A program made the position numbers and the translations under genes. Under the pieces are notes generated by a model, which saw nothing but the letters and a program-made list of their open reading frames with translations, was not told where the DNA came from and made no database searches. Shown here piece after piece: positions 23,425 to 32,090 of a stretch of 64,000 nucleotides of DNA. The stretch comes from Flavobacterium wongokense (GTDB taxonomy: Bacteria > Bacteroidota > Bacteroidia > Flavobacteriales > Flavobacteriaceae), in assembly GCF_021608265.1 (NCBI RefSeq), contig NZ_JAKIHP010000001.1, positions 1,116,001 through 1,180,000 of the forward strand, written 5' to 3'. The stretch's first letter is position 1. Each line of letters opens with the position of its first letter.

Positions 23425-24657
23425 TTATGCTACAATATTGCCTTTTTTTAGTTCAAAAACAGTTATTTCGGGCATAATACCCACTCTTCCCGGATAGGCA
23501 TGGAAACCAAAACCACGGTTAACATAGACATATCTTCCAAATTCGTTATACAATCCGGCCCATTGTTTGTACATGTATTGCGCCAGGCTCCATTTGAAAT
23601 ATCCCGGAATTTCTATCCCAAACTGCATTCCGTGGGTATGCCCCGAAAGTGTCAGCTGTACATTCTTTGGATGGCGTTTTACAATATATTCCCAGTGGCT
23701 CGGATCGTGGCTCATCAGTATCTTGAAATCCTGAGGCGCTACATTTTCAGAGGCTTTGTCGATGTCGCCATATTCCCCAAAATGCTTGCCCCAGTTTTCT
23801 ACGCCAATAATGGCAATTTCATCATCGCCTCTTTTGATTTTGATGTTTTCATTCAGCAATAATTTAAAATCGATCTGACGGTGTAAGTCCTTTATTGCTT
23901 CAAAATTCGCAGCTTTTGCAGCTTCCGATTTCCAGTCGAGATAGGCACCATAATCATGGTTGCCCAAAATGGAATATTTACCATATTCATATTGCTTCAA
24001 ACCGTTGAAGGTTTCAATCCACGGATGCATTTCATCAGCTTTGGCATTTACGATATCACCGGTAAACAATAATAAATCCGATTCCTGTTCGTTAATCAAA
24101 TCAATCGCATATTGTATTTTTTCAGGATTGTCAAAGCTTCCGCTGTGAATGTCCGAAATCTGCGTAAGCTTAAAGCCTTCGAAAGCATCGGGTAAATCGG
24201 GAAAGAACAAAGTTTGTTTTATTACCTTGAAATTATATTTCCCAACCGTCATTCCGTAAATCAACGAAAGAAACGGAACAGCCGCCAGTCCAAGTGCAAC
24301 CTGGCTGACAAACTTTCGTCTTGCCGGAAGAAAACTATCCGAATTGTGCCCCATGAAATGCGTTACCGTTCCCATCATAAGCCTCAAAACATCTTCCATC
24401 AGCATTACAAAGGTCAGCACCAGTTTTGGCAGTAAAACCAAAAGCAATAGTCCCAAAGTAATCAAAGTCATTTTGGTCTGGCCAACAGCGCGGTCAAATT
24501 TCATGAATTCGTAAGCGATGAATAAAATCGCTGCCACCGAAATAATAATGTAGGCAATCAAAACCCACTTGGATTTTGTTAAGGTTTTTATGGCTTGAAA
24601 GGCATAGAGTTCTACTATTCCTATGATAATGAAGAGGATGAGGAAGCGAAAAGCCAT
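23425..24657 (-). CDS. Membrane-anchored metallophosphoesterase
   Basis: A 410-residue protein with four or so N-terminal membrane helices (residues 1-150), followed by a calcineurin-like phosphoesterase domain with its metal motifs: ISDIHSGS, FTGDIVNA, LGNHDYG, MSHDPSHWE and LSGHTHGMQFG. The architecture resembles the YkuE/YaeI-type membrane phosphoesterases, some of which act on lipid A or phospholipid headgroups. The specific substrate is unknown. It is followed by the thioredoxin-like gene, which has its own promoter. Confidence 0.88.
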   Translation of the reverse strand: MAFRFLILFIIIGIVELYAFQAIKTLTKSKWVLIAYIIISVAAILFIAYEFMKFDRAVGQTKMTLITLGLLLLVLLPKLVLTFVMLMEDVLRLMMGTVTHFMGHNSDSFLPARRKFVSQVALGLAAVPFLSLIYGMTVGKYNFKVIKQTLFFPDLPDAFEGFKLTQISDIHSGSFDNPEKIQYAIDLINEQESDLLLFTGDIVNAKADEMHPWIETFNGLKQYEYGKYSILGNHDYGAYLDWKSEAAKAANFEAIKDLHRQIDFKLLLNENIKIKRGDDEIAIIGVENWGKHFGEYGDIDKASENVAPQDFKILMSHDPSHWEYIVKRHPKNVQLTLSGHTHGMQFGIEIPGYFKWSLAQYMYKQWAGLYNEFGRYVYVNRGFGFHAYPGRVGIMPEITVFELKKGNIVA

Positions 24658-24749
24658 TTTAAAATTTTTAACAAATTAACAAAGAAAATAATTCTCTTTA
24701 TCATTATTAAAGATTATTTAACGTTTCTGGAACGATTGGTTTAAAATGA

Positions 24750-24774
24750 AAAAAGCCGGCAGTTTCCTGCCGAC
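24750..24774 (-). terminator. Rho-independent terminator of the Ala/Lys-rich protein gene
   Basis: The stem CGGCAG/CTGCCG with a GAAA loop on the minus strand is followed by a U-run. Confidence 0.8.
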
Positions 24775-24803
24775 TCACATTCTAAATAATTAAATGCGCT
24801 TAA

Positions 24804-24986
24804 TTATTTTTTTGCATTTGTAGCTGCTGCATCAGCTTTCACTGCTGCTTTCTCAGCTTTTTTAGCCGCTTTTTTAGCGTGTTTCACTTCTTTTTTCACT
24901 TCTGCTTTTGCTGCTGGAGCAGTTTGAGCGTTTACCATTGCAGTTGTTCCTAAAGCTAATAAAGCTAACATCAATACTTTTCTCAT
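24804..24986 (-). CDS. Small secreted Ala/Lys-rich protein
   Basis: A 60-residue protein: signal peptide to about residue 20 (MRKVLMLALLALGTTAMVNA), then a low-complexity helix of Ala, Lys and Glu (AKKAAKKAEKAAVKADAAA). Similar short exported peptides are common in Flavobacterium, but no function is known to me. Its promoter carries the same paired direct repeat and spacing as the PepSY-like gene at 27606, so both are likely controlled by the two-component system between them. Confidence 0.75.
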   Translation of the reverse strand: MRKVLMLALLALGTTAMVNAQTAPAAKAEVKKEVKHAKKAAKKAEKAAVKADAAATNAKK

Positions 24987-25035
24987 GATTTCTATTTTTT
25001 TAGATTAATAATAACGTTGTTGTTATTTTACAGGA

Positions 25036-25071
25036 CAAATGTATTTCAGCCAAATGAAGACAAGATGAAGA
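25036..25071 (-). promoter_or_regulatory. Promoter with paired 11-bp direct-repeat operator
   Basis: On the plus strand two units AAATGAAGA (25052-25060) and AGATGAAGA (25063-25071) are spaced by 11 bp. The minus-strand -7 element TACATTTG (25043-25036) lies exactly 8 bp from the operator. The same arrangement with the same 8-bp gap occurs at 28106-28141. The operator sits where the -33 element should be, as for PhoB/OmpR-type activators. Confidence 0.65.
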
Positions 25072-25146
25072 TTTAGGCAGTTCTGAAATTTTAACAGTTT
25101 TTTGGCTTATCAGGAGCAGATGTCCTACTTTTTTAGGATGTATCTT

Positions 25147-25186
25147 CCCGCTTTCCGCGCTACATGGTAGCTTGCTGCAATCGGGG
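25147..25186. other. G+C-rich structured intergenic island
   Basis: Nested inverted repeats CCCG/CGGG (25147-25150, 25182-25185) and GCTAC-ATG-GTAGC (25159-25171) lie between two minus-strand genes. Composition differs from the A+T-rich surroundings, suggesting a decayed dispersed repeat. No function is assigned. Confidence 0.4.
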
Positions 25187-25198
25187 CTAACGACACGT

Positions 25199-25501
25199 CT
25201 AATCTATAATATTGAATGTAATCAAAACAGCAGTTACGAATAGAGAGAAGAGTCCAATAAAGAATAAGATATCCGCAAACTTCTCATATTTCAATCCCAA
25301 TTCCGTTTTGCTCCGCATCGACATAAAGGATAAAATGCAGCTGAACATAAACGAGAAAATGGCAAAAGCCGTAAACTCGTCTATCAGTGATGCCGCTTTC
25401 ATCTGAAGGATGTTTCGCGAAGTGAGTACGATAAAACACAAACCCAGCAGGTTGGCAGAAGTGTTTAAAATGTGATGCGAATTGGAATTCCTGTCTTTCA
25501 T
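25199..25501 (-). CDS. Small inner-membrane protein of unknown function
   Basis: A 100-residue protein with three hydrophobic helices (about 14-32, 40-62 and 76-98) joined by short charged loops; no family recognised. It begins 7 bp after the histidine kinase stop codon, so it is probably the third gene of the two-component operon, perhaps an accessory membrane protein. Confidence 0.65.
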   Translation of the reverse strand: MKDRNSNSHHILNTSANLLGLCFIVLTSRNILQMKAASLIDEFTAFAIFSFMFSCILSFMSMRSKTELGLKYEKFADILFFIGLFSLFVTAVLITFNIID

Positions 25502-25507
25502 GTTCTA

Positions 25508-26833
25508 CTATTTAATGTCAAGCGGAAACAGCACCGTGAAGGTTGTTCCGGCATCTATTTTTGAAATTACCTTTATGTCAATATGATGGAACTTGGCAAT
25601 GCTGTCCACAATCGCCAATCCCAAGCCTTGTCCGTCCTGTTCAATATTAATCCGTGTAAAACGCTCAAATATTTTAGATTGCTGCGTTTCGGTCATTCCA
25701 ATTCCGGTGTCGGAAATGCTGAGTATAAAACGCTCTGGCGAAAGATTTGTGCTTAAGGTTATCGTTCCTTTTTCCACATTGTATTTGATGGCATTCAAAA
25801 TTAAATTGTGAAGCATAATCCGAATCAGCGTCTGGTTTCCGGTAAATGTAAAATCACCCACTTCATTAATGATGCTGATTTGCTTCTCTTCAATTCGGTC
25901 TTCAAAGTCTTCCAGGATTTCGGAAACAATTCCGGAAATCGAAATCTGCTCATTGTTCACAAACTGATTATTGTCAATCTTGGAAACCAGTAACAAATTA
26001 TTGATGACTTTTTTTAGCAAATCCAACGTACGCAAAGAACTCACAATCTTGTCAATGCCTTCATCGTTGATGGATTCGTTCTGAAGCAGGTTTTCAAAAC
26101 GGTTTTTCAAAAGTGAAATCGGCGTCAGTAGTTCGTGCGAAACATTGCCAATAAACTGTTTTTCCTTTTGGAACAAATCGTTGATCCGGAACATCATCTG
26201 GTTCAAAACCGAATCGAGTTCGTGGAAATCGGCAGAATGGGTTTTTATGGCTGTATAATCAAAACCATTCGGCTCATTTACATGCCTTATTTTCCGGTTG
26301 ATGATTTTGTAAAAGGGCTTCAGTAGGTATTCAATAAAGAACGTATCAGCCAAAAACGTAATCAATACGATGATAAAAAGCAGCGTCGTGGTAAAAAACC
26401 GAATCGTAAAGGTCAGGTCATTGATTTCGCCCAGGCTGTTGCCAATTTCGAGCACGTAATCGTTTCCGGCATACGTAAAATTGTAATAAAGGACACGGTA
26501 ATCGTTTTCCTCTTCCTCAATAATCCTGCGTTCATTGACAAAAACATCCTTATATTTTGGAGCAGGTTTTTGGGCGCGGTACAATTGAAGGAATTCGCTG
26601 TGAAGGGTAGAAAAGCTGGCATAGGTTTCGGTAGAATCCTTACGCGTAATGAAATCGCTGATTTCAACATTGTCCAGATGGGCAAAAAACTTCTGTTTCT
26701 TTTCGAGTATGCTTTTATCGATGTGTGTATACACCACTTTTTGTATCAGCATCGGCAGCGAAAACCAAAGGATGACAATGATTAACAATCGCGTCAGCAA
26801 ATTAAAAACCGCTAATTGGTGCTTGATTTTCAT
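25508..26833 (-). CDS. Two-component sensor histidine kinase
   Basis: A 441-residue kinase: TM1 (about 11-31), a periplasmic domain of about 110 residues, TM2 (145-166), then the phospho-acceptor His233 in FIGNVSHELLTPISLL, N box MLHNLILNAIKYN, DTGIGMTE and GQGLGLAIV. A HAMP-like linker is plausible between TM2 and the H box. It starts one base after the response regulator stop, so the pair forms a cognate system. Its probable targets flank it on both sides. Confidence 0.94.
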   Translation of the reverse strand: MKIKHQLAVFNLLTRLLIIVILWFSLPMLIQKVVYTHIDKSILEKKQKFFAHLDNVEISDFITRKDSTETYASFSTLHSEFLQLYRAQKPAPKYKDVFVNERRIIEEEENDYRVLYYNFTYAGNDYVLEIGNSLGEINDLTFTIRFFTTTLLFIIVLITFLADTFFIEYLLKPFYKIINRKIRHVNEPNGFDYTAIKTHSADFHELDSVLNQMMFRINDLFQKEKQFIGNVSHELLTPISLLKNRFENLLQNESINDEGIDKIVSSLRTLDLLKKVINNLLLVSKIDNNQFVNNEQISISGIVSEILEDFEDRIEEKQISIINEVGDFTFTGNQTLIRIMLHNLILNAIKYNVEKGTITLSTNLSPERFILSISDTGIGMTETQQSKIFERFTRINIEQDGQGLGLAIVDSIAKFHHIDIKVISKIDAGTTFTVLFPLDIK

Positions 26834-27508
26834 CTATATATTTATTCGATAGCCTACATTCCTAACGGTTTCAAACCAATCCAGTTTGGAAAAGGCAGCC
26901 AATTTTTTCCTAAGGTTCCGAACATGGACATCAATAAAATTCGAATCGGAATTGATTTCCAAAACATCGCCCCAAACATGTTCCGTTAACTGCAAACGCG
27001 TGATAACCCTGTTTTTATTTAAGCTCAGGTATTGAAAAATGTCAAACTCCTTTTTGGTCAGCGCAATCGGCGTGTCCTCAAAACTCACTTTATAATCCTG
27101 AAGCTGTATTTTGAAACCGTGAATGTTCAATTCGTTGGCTGTAAATCCGTGAATCCTTCTGATGACGGCAAACAATCGAGCGCCAAGTTCGGTAAGCGCA
27201 AAAGGTTTGGTCAGGTAATCATCGGCGCCCAATTCCAAACCGTTGATTTTGTCATCGAGTTCGCCGCGTGCTGTAATCACAATAACGGCAATTTTCGATT
27301 TGGATTTCCGAACGGCTTTCAGTACATCAAAACCGCTTCCATCGGGCAAACCCAAATCCAAAAGCATCGCATCATAATCGTTTACGGCAATTTCCTCCAA
27401 AGCATCGTCACAAGTAGTCACAGCCTTGCACAAATAACCATTCTTGGAAAGGTAATCGGCCAATTCAGCCGCCAATTCCCGGTAATCTTCAACAATTAAA
27501 ACATTCAT
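26834..27508 (-). CDS. OmpR-family response regulator
   Basis: A 224-residue regulator. The receiver domain (1-118) has the acidic pocket Glu7-Asp8, the phospho-acceptor Asp51 (MLLDLGLPDGSGFD) and Lys101 (DDYLTKPF). The C-terminal winged helix ends in HVRNLRKKL and ETVRNVGYRI, as in OmpR/PhoB proteins, which bind direct repeats with about 11-bp periodicity. It is first in an operon with the kinase. A TACTTTTG element (27532-27525) precedes the ATG. Confidence 0.95.
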   Translation of the reverse strand: MNVLIVEDYRELAAELADYLSKNGYLCKAVTTCDDALEEIAVNDYDAMLLDLGLPDGSGFDVLKAVRKSKSKIAVIVITARGELDDKINGLELGADDYLTKPFALTELGARLFAVIRRIHGFTANELNIHGFKIQLQDYKVSFEDTPIALTKKEFDIFQYLSLNKNRVITRLQLTEHVWGDVLEINSDSNFIDVHVRNLRKKLAAFSKLDWFETVRNVGYRINI

Positions 27509-27524
27509 AAGACTCGATATAAAT

Positions 27525-27532
27525 CAAAAGTA
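27525..27532 (-). promoter_or_regulatory. -7 promoter element of the two-component operon
   Basis: The minus strand reads TACTTTTG, 17 bp before the ATG at 27508, just after the terminator of the upstream gene. Confidence 0.45.
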
Positions 27533-27534
27533 CT

Positions 27535-27563
27535 AAAAAAGCCGGCAAATCCCTTCACCGGCT
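27535..27563 (-). terminator. Rho-independent terminator of the PepSY-like gene
   Basis: The stem AGCCGG/CCGGCT with a 12-nt loop is followed by a U-run in the minus direction. It insulates the two-component operon from the PepSY-like gene. Confidence 0.75.
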
Positions 27564-27605
27564 CTAACAACCTACAATCTCAAAAACTAAACCTAAACTT
27601 AACCT

Positions 27606-28073
27606 TTAATCCTTTTCAACCATTTCTAAAAAATCTCCCTCTTTGTTAAAAATGGCGTCCACCCATTTTTCATTGATTGTAATTCCAATTTCGTAGGTAA
27701 TCTTGTTGCTGTTGGTCATCAGCCTCGCAGCTTTTTTAATAGTATTCTTTGGGTAATTCCTTGCCATATAAGTGCTTATCTTTTTTGGGATTTCGCTCTC
27801 CTTAATCTGCACTTCCAAAACCTTAAAAACACCAAGCGCATTATAAACCGCAGTCATGTTGGTGTTGCTCACCGTAAAATCGGCTTCGTAACTCAGCTTG
27901 TCAGCATCATCTCCGTCAAATTCCTTTCTCCAAAACGGTTTTACCTTTGGAAAATCTTTTTCAAATGCCTTGGTTACCTGTAATGTGGGCTCAACATCTT
28001 TCCCGTTTTCAGCAGCCTGTGCCTGAAGTAAAAAAGAGCATAAAACGGAAAATGCTAAAACTAACTTCTTCAT
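27606..28073 (-). CDS. Periplasmic PepSY-like protein
   Basis: A 155-residue exported protein (signal peptide MKKLVLAFSVLCSFLLQAQA). The mature part shows two related units: VTKAFEKDFPKVKPFWRKEF...YEADFTV and IPKKISTYMARNYPKNTIKKAARL...YEIGITI, the alternation typical of PepSY-like/DUF2874 domains, thought to bind or inhibit other periplasmic proteins. It lies upstream of, and in the same direction as, the two-component system, and its promoter has the paired 11-bp repeat. A role in signal sensing or as a regulon output is inferred. Confidence 0.75.
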   Translation of the reverse strand: MKKLVLAFSVLCSFLLQAQAAENGKDVEPTLQVTKAFEKDFPKVKPFWRKEFDGDDADKLSYEADFTVSNTNMTAVYNALGVFKVLEVQIKESEIPKKISTYMARNYPKNTIKKAARLMTNSNKITYEIGITINEKWVDAIFNKEGDFLEMVEKD

Positions 28074-28105
28074 GATTTAATTATTTTTTTAATTCATTTA
28101 CACGA

Positions 28106-28141
28106 CAAAGCTATGGCTGTTAAATGAAGATTAAATGAAGA
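28106..28141 (-). promoter_or_regulatory. Promoter with paired 11-bp direct-repeat operator
   Basis: Plus-strand units AAATGAAGA at 28122-28130 and 28133-28141, with an 11-bp period. The minus-strand -7 element TAGCTTTG (28113-28106) lies exactly 8 bp away. It is the same architecture as at 25036-25071, on the other side of the two-component operon. Confidence 0.65.
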
Positions 28142-28233
28142 AAACCGCGTTTAAAAAAGTTTAACTTTACTTTAGGATTTTGCCAAAAGATAGGCGAAGA
28201 ATCCCTATTTTTACAATCTTATAAAATAGATTT

Positions 28234-31092
28234 ATGTCACAAAAACGCCTTTTCCTTCTGGATGCCTATGCCCTTATTTTTCGCGGGTATTATGCCTTTA
28301 TAAAAAATCCACGTATCAATTCGAAAGGAATGGATACTTCGGCCATTATAGGTTTCATGAATTCCTTGATGGATGTTATCAAACGTGAAAAACCAGACCA
28401 TCTTGCAGTAGCTTTTGACAAAGGCGGAAGTCAGGTACGTACCGAAATGTACCAGGAATATAAGGCACATCGTGACGAAACTCCCGAAGCTATTAAAATC
28501 GCAGTTCCCTATATCCAGCAATTGCTGAATGCAATGCATATTCCCATCATTGAATTGGCCGGATGCGAAGCCGATGATTTGATTGGAACCATTGCAAAAC
28601 AGGCCGAAAAGGAAAACTTCCAGGTGTTTATGGTTACTCCGGATAAGGATTTTGCCCAATTGGTTTCGGAAAACATTTTTATGTACAAACCGGCACGTTT
28701 GGGGAATGATATTGAAATCTGGGGTGTGCCCGAAGTGTTGTCGCGTTTTGAAATCGAGCACCCATCACAGGTAATCGATTTTCTTGGAATGATGGGGGAT
28801 GCTGCCGATAATATTCCGGGATTGCCTGGCGTTGGTGAAGTAACTGCCAAAAAACTGTTGAAGGAATTTGGGTCGATGGAAAACCTTTTGGCAAATACCG
28901 ATAAGCTCAAAGGAGCTATGAAAGAGAAAATCGAAGCCAATAAGGAACTTGGAATCCTCTCCAAAAAACTGGCAGCAATCATTTGCGACTGCGACGTGAA
29001 ATTCAACGCCGATGATTACGAATTGACCAAACCTGATGTAGAAAAAACGGATGCCTTGTTCATGGAGTTGGAATTCCGTCAATTAAAGGCGCAGTTTGAT
29101 AAGTTTTTTGGAACCGGAAAAGAATACGATGAAATTGAAACTAATAACAATGATAATGACCCTTTAAACGATAGTCCAAAGCCAGCAAAAAGACCCTTAA
29201 AAAACCAGGAACAGTTTGATTTATTTGGTTTCTCAGATGATGATGGTGATGGTGTGCCAACTCCAAATTCCTATTATGCCACTTTAGAAAACACCGAACA
29301 TTTATATCAAATCGTTCAGGGCGAATTGGGAACCAAACTCTTCCTGCAAAACCTGATGAATCAAACCTCGGTGTGCTTTGATACCGAAACAACCGGAATC
29401 GACGCTTTGAATGCCGAATTGGTTGGAATGTCTTTTTCATGGGAAAAAGGAAAGGCATTTTATGTTCCGGTTCCTGAAAATCACGAAGAAGCACAGGCTT
29501 TGGCAGACAAATTCAAACCGTTTTTCGAGAATGAAAACATAGAAAAGATAGGGCAGAACGTTAAGTATGATTTGAAAGTATTGTCGAAATACGGAATCCA
29601 GATCAAAGGCAAACTATTCGATACGATGATTGCGCATTACCTGATTAATCCAGACATGCGCCACAATATGGACGTTTTGAGCGAAACCTATTTGAAATAT
29701 TCGCCAAAATCTATAGAAACCTTAATTGGCAAAAAAGGAAAAGGGCAGTTATCCATGCGCGACGTTGCCTTGGAAGACATCAAGGAATATGCTGCCGAAG
29801 ACGCTGATGTGACTTTGCAGTTGAAGGAAATTTTCAGCCCGATTTTAGATAAGGCAGAAACCAAAAAATTGTTTGAGGAAATCGAAATCCCGCTGATTCC
29901 GGTTTTGGCAGCCATGGAAATGGAAGGCATCAACCTTGACGAGGATTTCCTGAAGAAAATGTCGGTGGACATGCAAAAGGATATTTTAGAATTTGAGCAG
30001 AAAATTTATGAAACCGCTGGAGAAAAGTTCAATCTGGCGTCACCAAAACAATTGGGTGACATCTTATTTGATAAATTAAAAATTGGCGGAGCCAAACAAA
30101 AGAAAACCAAAACAGGTCAATATGCAACCGGTGAAGAAGTCCTGTCTTACCTCGCAAATGATAATCCAATTGTAAAGGATATTTTGGAATGGCGCCAAAT
30201 GGTGAAATTGCAGAGCACTTATATTGATGCACTTCCGAACCAGGTTGATAAAAAAACACAAAGAGTCCATACCGACTATATGCAGACCGTTGCAGCAACA
30301 GGTCGTTTGAGTTCGAATAATCCAAACCTGCAAAACATTCCGATTCGTACCGAACGCGGACGACTGATCAGGAAGGCATTTATTGCGCGCGACGAAAATT
30401 ACACGCTGCTTTCTGCTGATTACTCGCAGATTGAGCTTCGGATTATCGCGGCTTTATCGGGCGAAGAAAACATGATTAAGGCATTCCAGAATAATGAAGA
30501 CATTCACAGGAGTACGGCTGCAAAAGTATTCAATGTGGCTTTGGAAGAAGTGACGAAAGAACAGCGTAGCAATGCGAAAACGGTTAATTTCGGGATTATT
30601 TATGGTGTTTCGGCTTTTGGACTGAGTAATCAAACATCCTTATCGCGAAGTGAAAGTGCTGCCTTGATTGATGCGTATTACAAAACCTATCCAAAATTAA
30701 AATCCTATATGTCGGAGCAGGTAGATTTTGCGCGTCAAAATGGTTATGTCCAGACGGTTTTGGGAAGGCGTCGTTATTTAAAGGATATCAATTCGGCGAA
30801 TGCCGTGGTTCGAAGTGCAGCAGAACGAAATGCTGTGAATGCGCCAATCCAGGGTTCGGCTGCGGACATTATCAAGATTGCGATGATCAACATCCATAAA
30901 AAACTGGTTTCCGAAAACTGGCAATCAAAAATGCTGCTTCAGGTACATGACGAACTTGTTTTTGACGTGCACAATTCTGAATTAGAGAAAATCCAACCTA
31001 TGATTAAATACGAAATGGAGAATGCCTTTAAAATGGCTGTGCCATTGGAAGTAGAAGTAGGATTGGGCAAAGACTGGCTTGAAGCGCATTAA
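28234..31092 (+). CDS. polA: DNA polymerase I
   Basis: A 952-residue polymerase used in Okazaki-fragment processing and repair. Three domains are seen: 5'-3' exonuclease/flap domain (1-290; LLDAYALIFRGYYAF, GCEADDLIGTIA, GMMGDAADNIPG), a 3'-5' exonuclease with intact DEDD residues (CFDTETTGID near 381, NVKYDLKVL, AEDADVTLQL), and the polymerase palm (SADYSQIELRIIAALSGE, NFGIIYGVSAFGLS, LQVHDELVFDV). Proofreading therefore appears retained. Length is normal. Confidence 0.98.
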   Translation: MSQKRLFLLDAYALIFRGYYAFIKNPRINSKGMDTSAIIGFMNSLMDVIKREKPDHLAVAFDKGGSQVRTEMYQEYKAHRDETPEAIKIAVPYIQQLLNAMHIPIIELAGCEADDLIGTIAKQAEKENFQVFMVTPDKDFAQLVSENIFMYKPARLGNDIEIWGVPEVLSRFEIEHPSQVIDFLGMMGDAADNIPGLPGVGEVTAKKLLKEFGSMENLLANTDKLKGAMKEKIEANKELGILSKKLAAIICDCDVKFNADDYELTKPDVEKTDALFMELEFRQLKAQFDKFFGTGKEYDEIETNNNDNDPLNDSPKPAKRPLKNQEQFDLFGFSDDDGDGVPTPNSYYATLENTEHLYQIVQGELGTKLFLQNLMNQTSVCFDTETTGIDALNAELVGMSFSWEKGKAFYVPVPENHEEAQALADKFKPFFENENIEKIGQNVKYDLKVLSKYGIQIKGKLFDTMIAHYLINPDMRHNMDVLSETYLKYSPKSIETLIGKKGKGQLSMRDVALEDIKEYAAEDADVTLQLKEIFSPILDKAETKKLFEEIEIPLIPVLAAMEMEGINLDEDFLKKMSVDMQKDILEFEQKIYETAGEKFNLASPKQLGDILFDKLKIGGAKQKKTKTGQYATGEEVLSYLANDNPIVKDILEWRQMVKLQSTYIDALPNQVDKKTQRVHTDYMQTVAATGRLSSNNPNLQNIPIRTERGRLIRKAFIARDENYTLLSADYSQIELRIIAALSGEENMIKAFQNNEDIHRSTAAKVFNVALEEVTKEQRSNAKTVNFGIIYGVSAFGLSNQTSLSRSESAALIDAYYKTYPKLKSYMSEQVDFARQNGYVQTVLGRRRYLKDINSANAVVRSAAERNAVNAPIQGSAADIIKIAMINIHKKLVSENWQSKMLLQVHDELVFDVHNSELEKIQPMIKYEMENAFKMAVPLEVEVGLGKDWLEAH

Positions 31093-31187
31093 GGACTTTA
31101 GGTAAACAAAGGGTAAACATCGTTATTTAGGGTAGGGTTCATCCAAAATTAAGTGTTACTTTTAAAACACCAAAAACGCTATGAACC

Positions 31188-32090
31188 TTGGAAACACTTA
31201 AAACCATTCTCTACTTTTCTATCTTCAGGTATCCACTGAAAATTGATGAAATCCACAGTTATACTAATTATAGTAATCAGGAGGAAACATCAAATGAATT
31301 GGAACATCTGGTAAACCAAAAGATACTTACCAAAGTTGATGAGTATTATGTCTATGGCAGCGATTTAGATTCGGTGATCAAACGCCTGAGAGGAAATATG
31401 TATGCCAAAAGAGCTATGAAAATTGCCCATAAAAAAGCCAAGTTCATTGCAAAATTCCCTTATGTTGAAGCTGTCGGGATTTCGGGATCACTTTCAAAAG
31501 GCTATTATGATAATGAAAGCGACATTGATTTCTTTGTCATAACAAAACCGAATAAACTTTGGATTTGCAGGACACTTTTAATGTTATACAAAAAAATATT
31601 CCTGCTCAATTCCCGAAAATATTTCTGCGTCAACTATTTCATTTCTTCAGCACAAATGGAAATTGAAGAGCAAAACCGATTTACCGCAACCGAATTGAAA
31701 ACCTTGATTCCGTTGCAGGGAAAGGAAACCTTTAAGCAGTTTTACCAAAGCAACAATTGGATAAATAACTATTTTTCAAAATTTGAGCCTCAGCTTAATA
31801 CAATTTTCGACACCCAGAAATCCTCTTTTTCAAGAACGATTGAAATGGTTTGCGATACCAAAATCGGAACCGTAACCGATGCCATTTTCAAGGCAATTAC
31901 CCTAAAAAAATGGAAATCGAAATTTCATTACATGAATGAGGATGATTTTAAAATTGCACTCAAAACCACTAAGAACATATCTAAGCATCATCCATCAAAC
32001 TTTCAAAAAAAAGTTATCTTATCTTTGAATACAAAACTTGAAGAAGTTCAGTCAAAGTATAATGTAGTTTTACAGAGAGAAAATGTCTAA
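31188..32090 (+). CDS. Nucleotidyltransferase-domain protein, first gene of the radical SAM cluster
   Basis: A 300-residue protein: an N-terminal winged-helix-like segment (residues 1-60) and a Pol-beta-type nucleotidyltransferase with ISGSLSKGYYDNESDIDFFVI (about 98-118), the Gly-Ser and Asp-x-Asp metal motif. The frame's only upstream start is TTG 31188. An ATG seven bases earlier (31181) is out of frame and stops after six codons; removing one C would give MNLETLKT, so the start may have been altered by a one-base insertion or sequencing error. It overlaps the next gene by 8 bp. Function in the cluster is unknown. Confidence 0.8.
   Translation: METLKTILYFSIFRYPLKIDEIHSYTNYSNQEETSNELEHLVNQKILTKVDEYYVYGSDLDSVIKRLRGNMYAKRAMKIAHKKAKFIAKFPYVEAVGISGSLSKGYYDNESDIDFFVITKPNKLWICRTLLMLYKKIFLLNSRKYFCVNYFISSAQMEIEEQNRFTATELKTLIPLQGKETFKQFYQSNNWINNYFSKFEPQLNTIFDTQKSSFSRTIEMVCDTKIGTVTDAIFKAITLKKWKSKFHYMNEDDFKIALKTTKNISKHHPSNFQKKVILSLNTKLEEVQSKYNVVLQRENV

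Noticed and set aside
28237..29082. Several minus-strand frames of 100-170 residues
   Set aside because: All are antisense to the N-terminal part of polA, which has intact motifs.
31188..32090. CBASS-type cyclic-oligonucleotide synthase
   Set aside because: The fold motif is generic Pol-beta nucleotidyltransferase, and no CBASS effector or accessory gene is adjacent; the gene belongs to the radical SAM operon.
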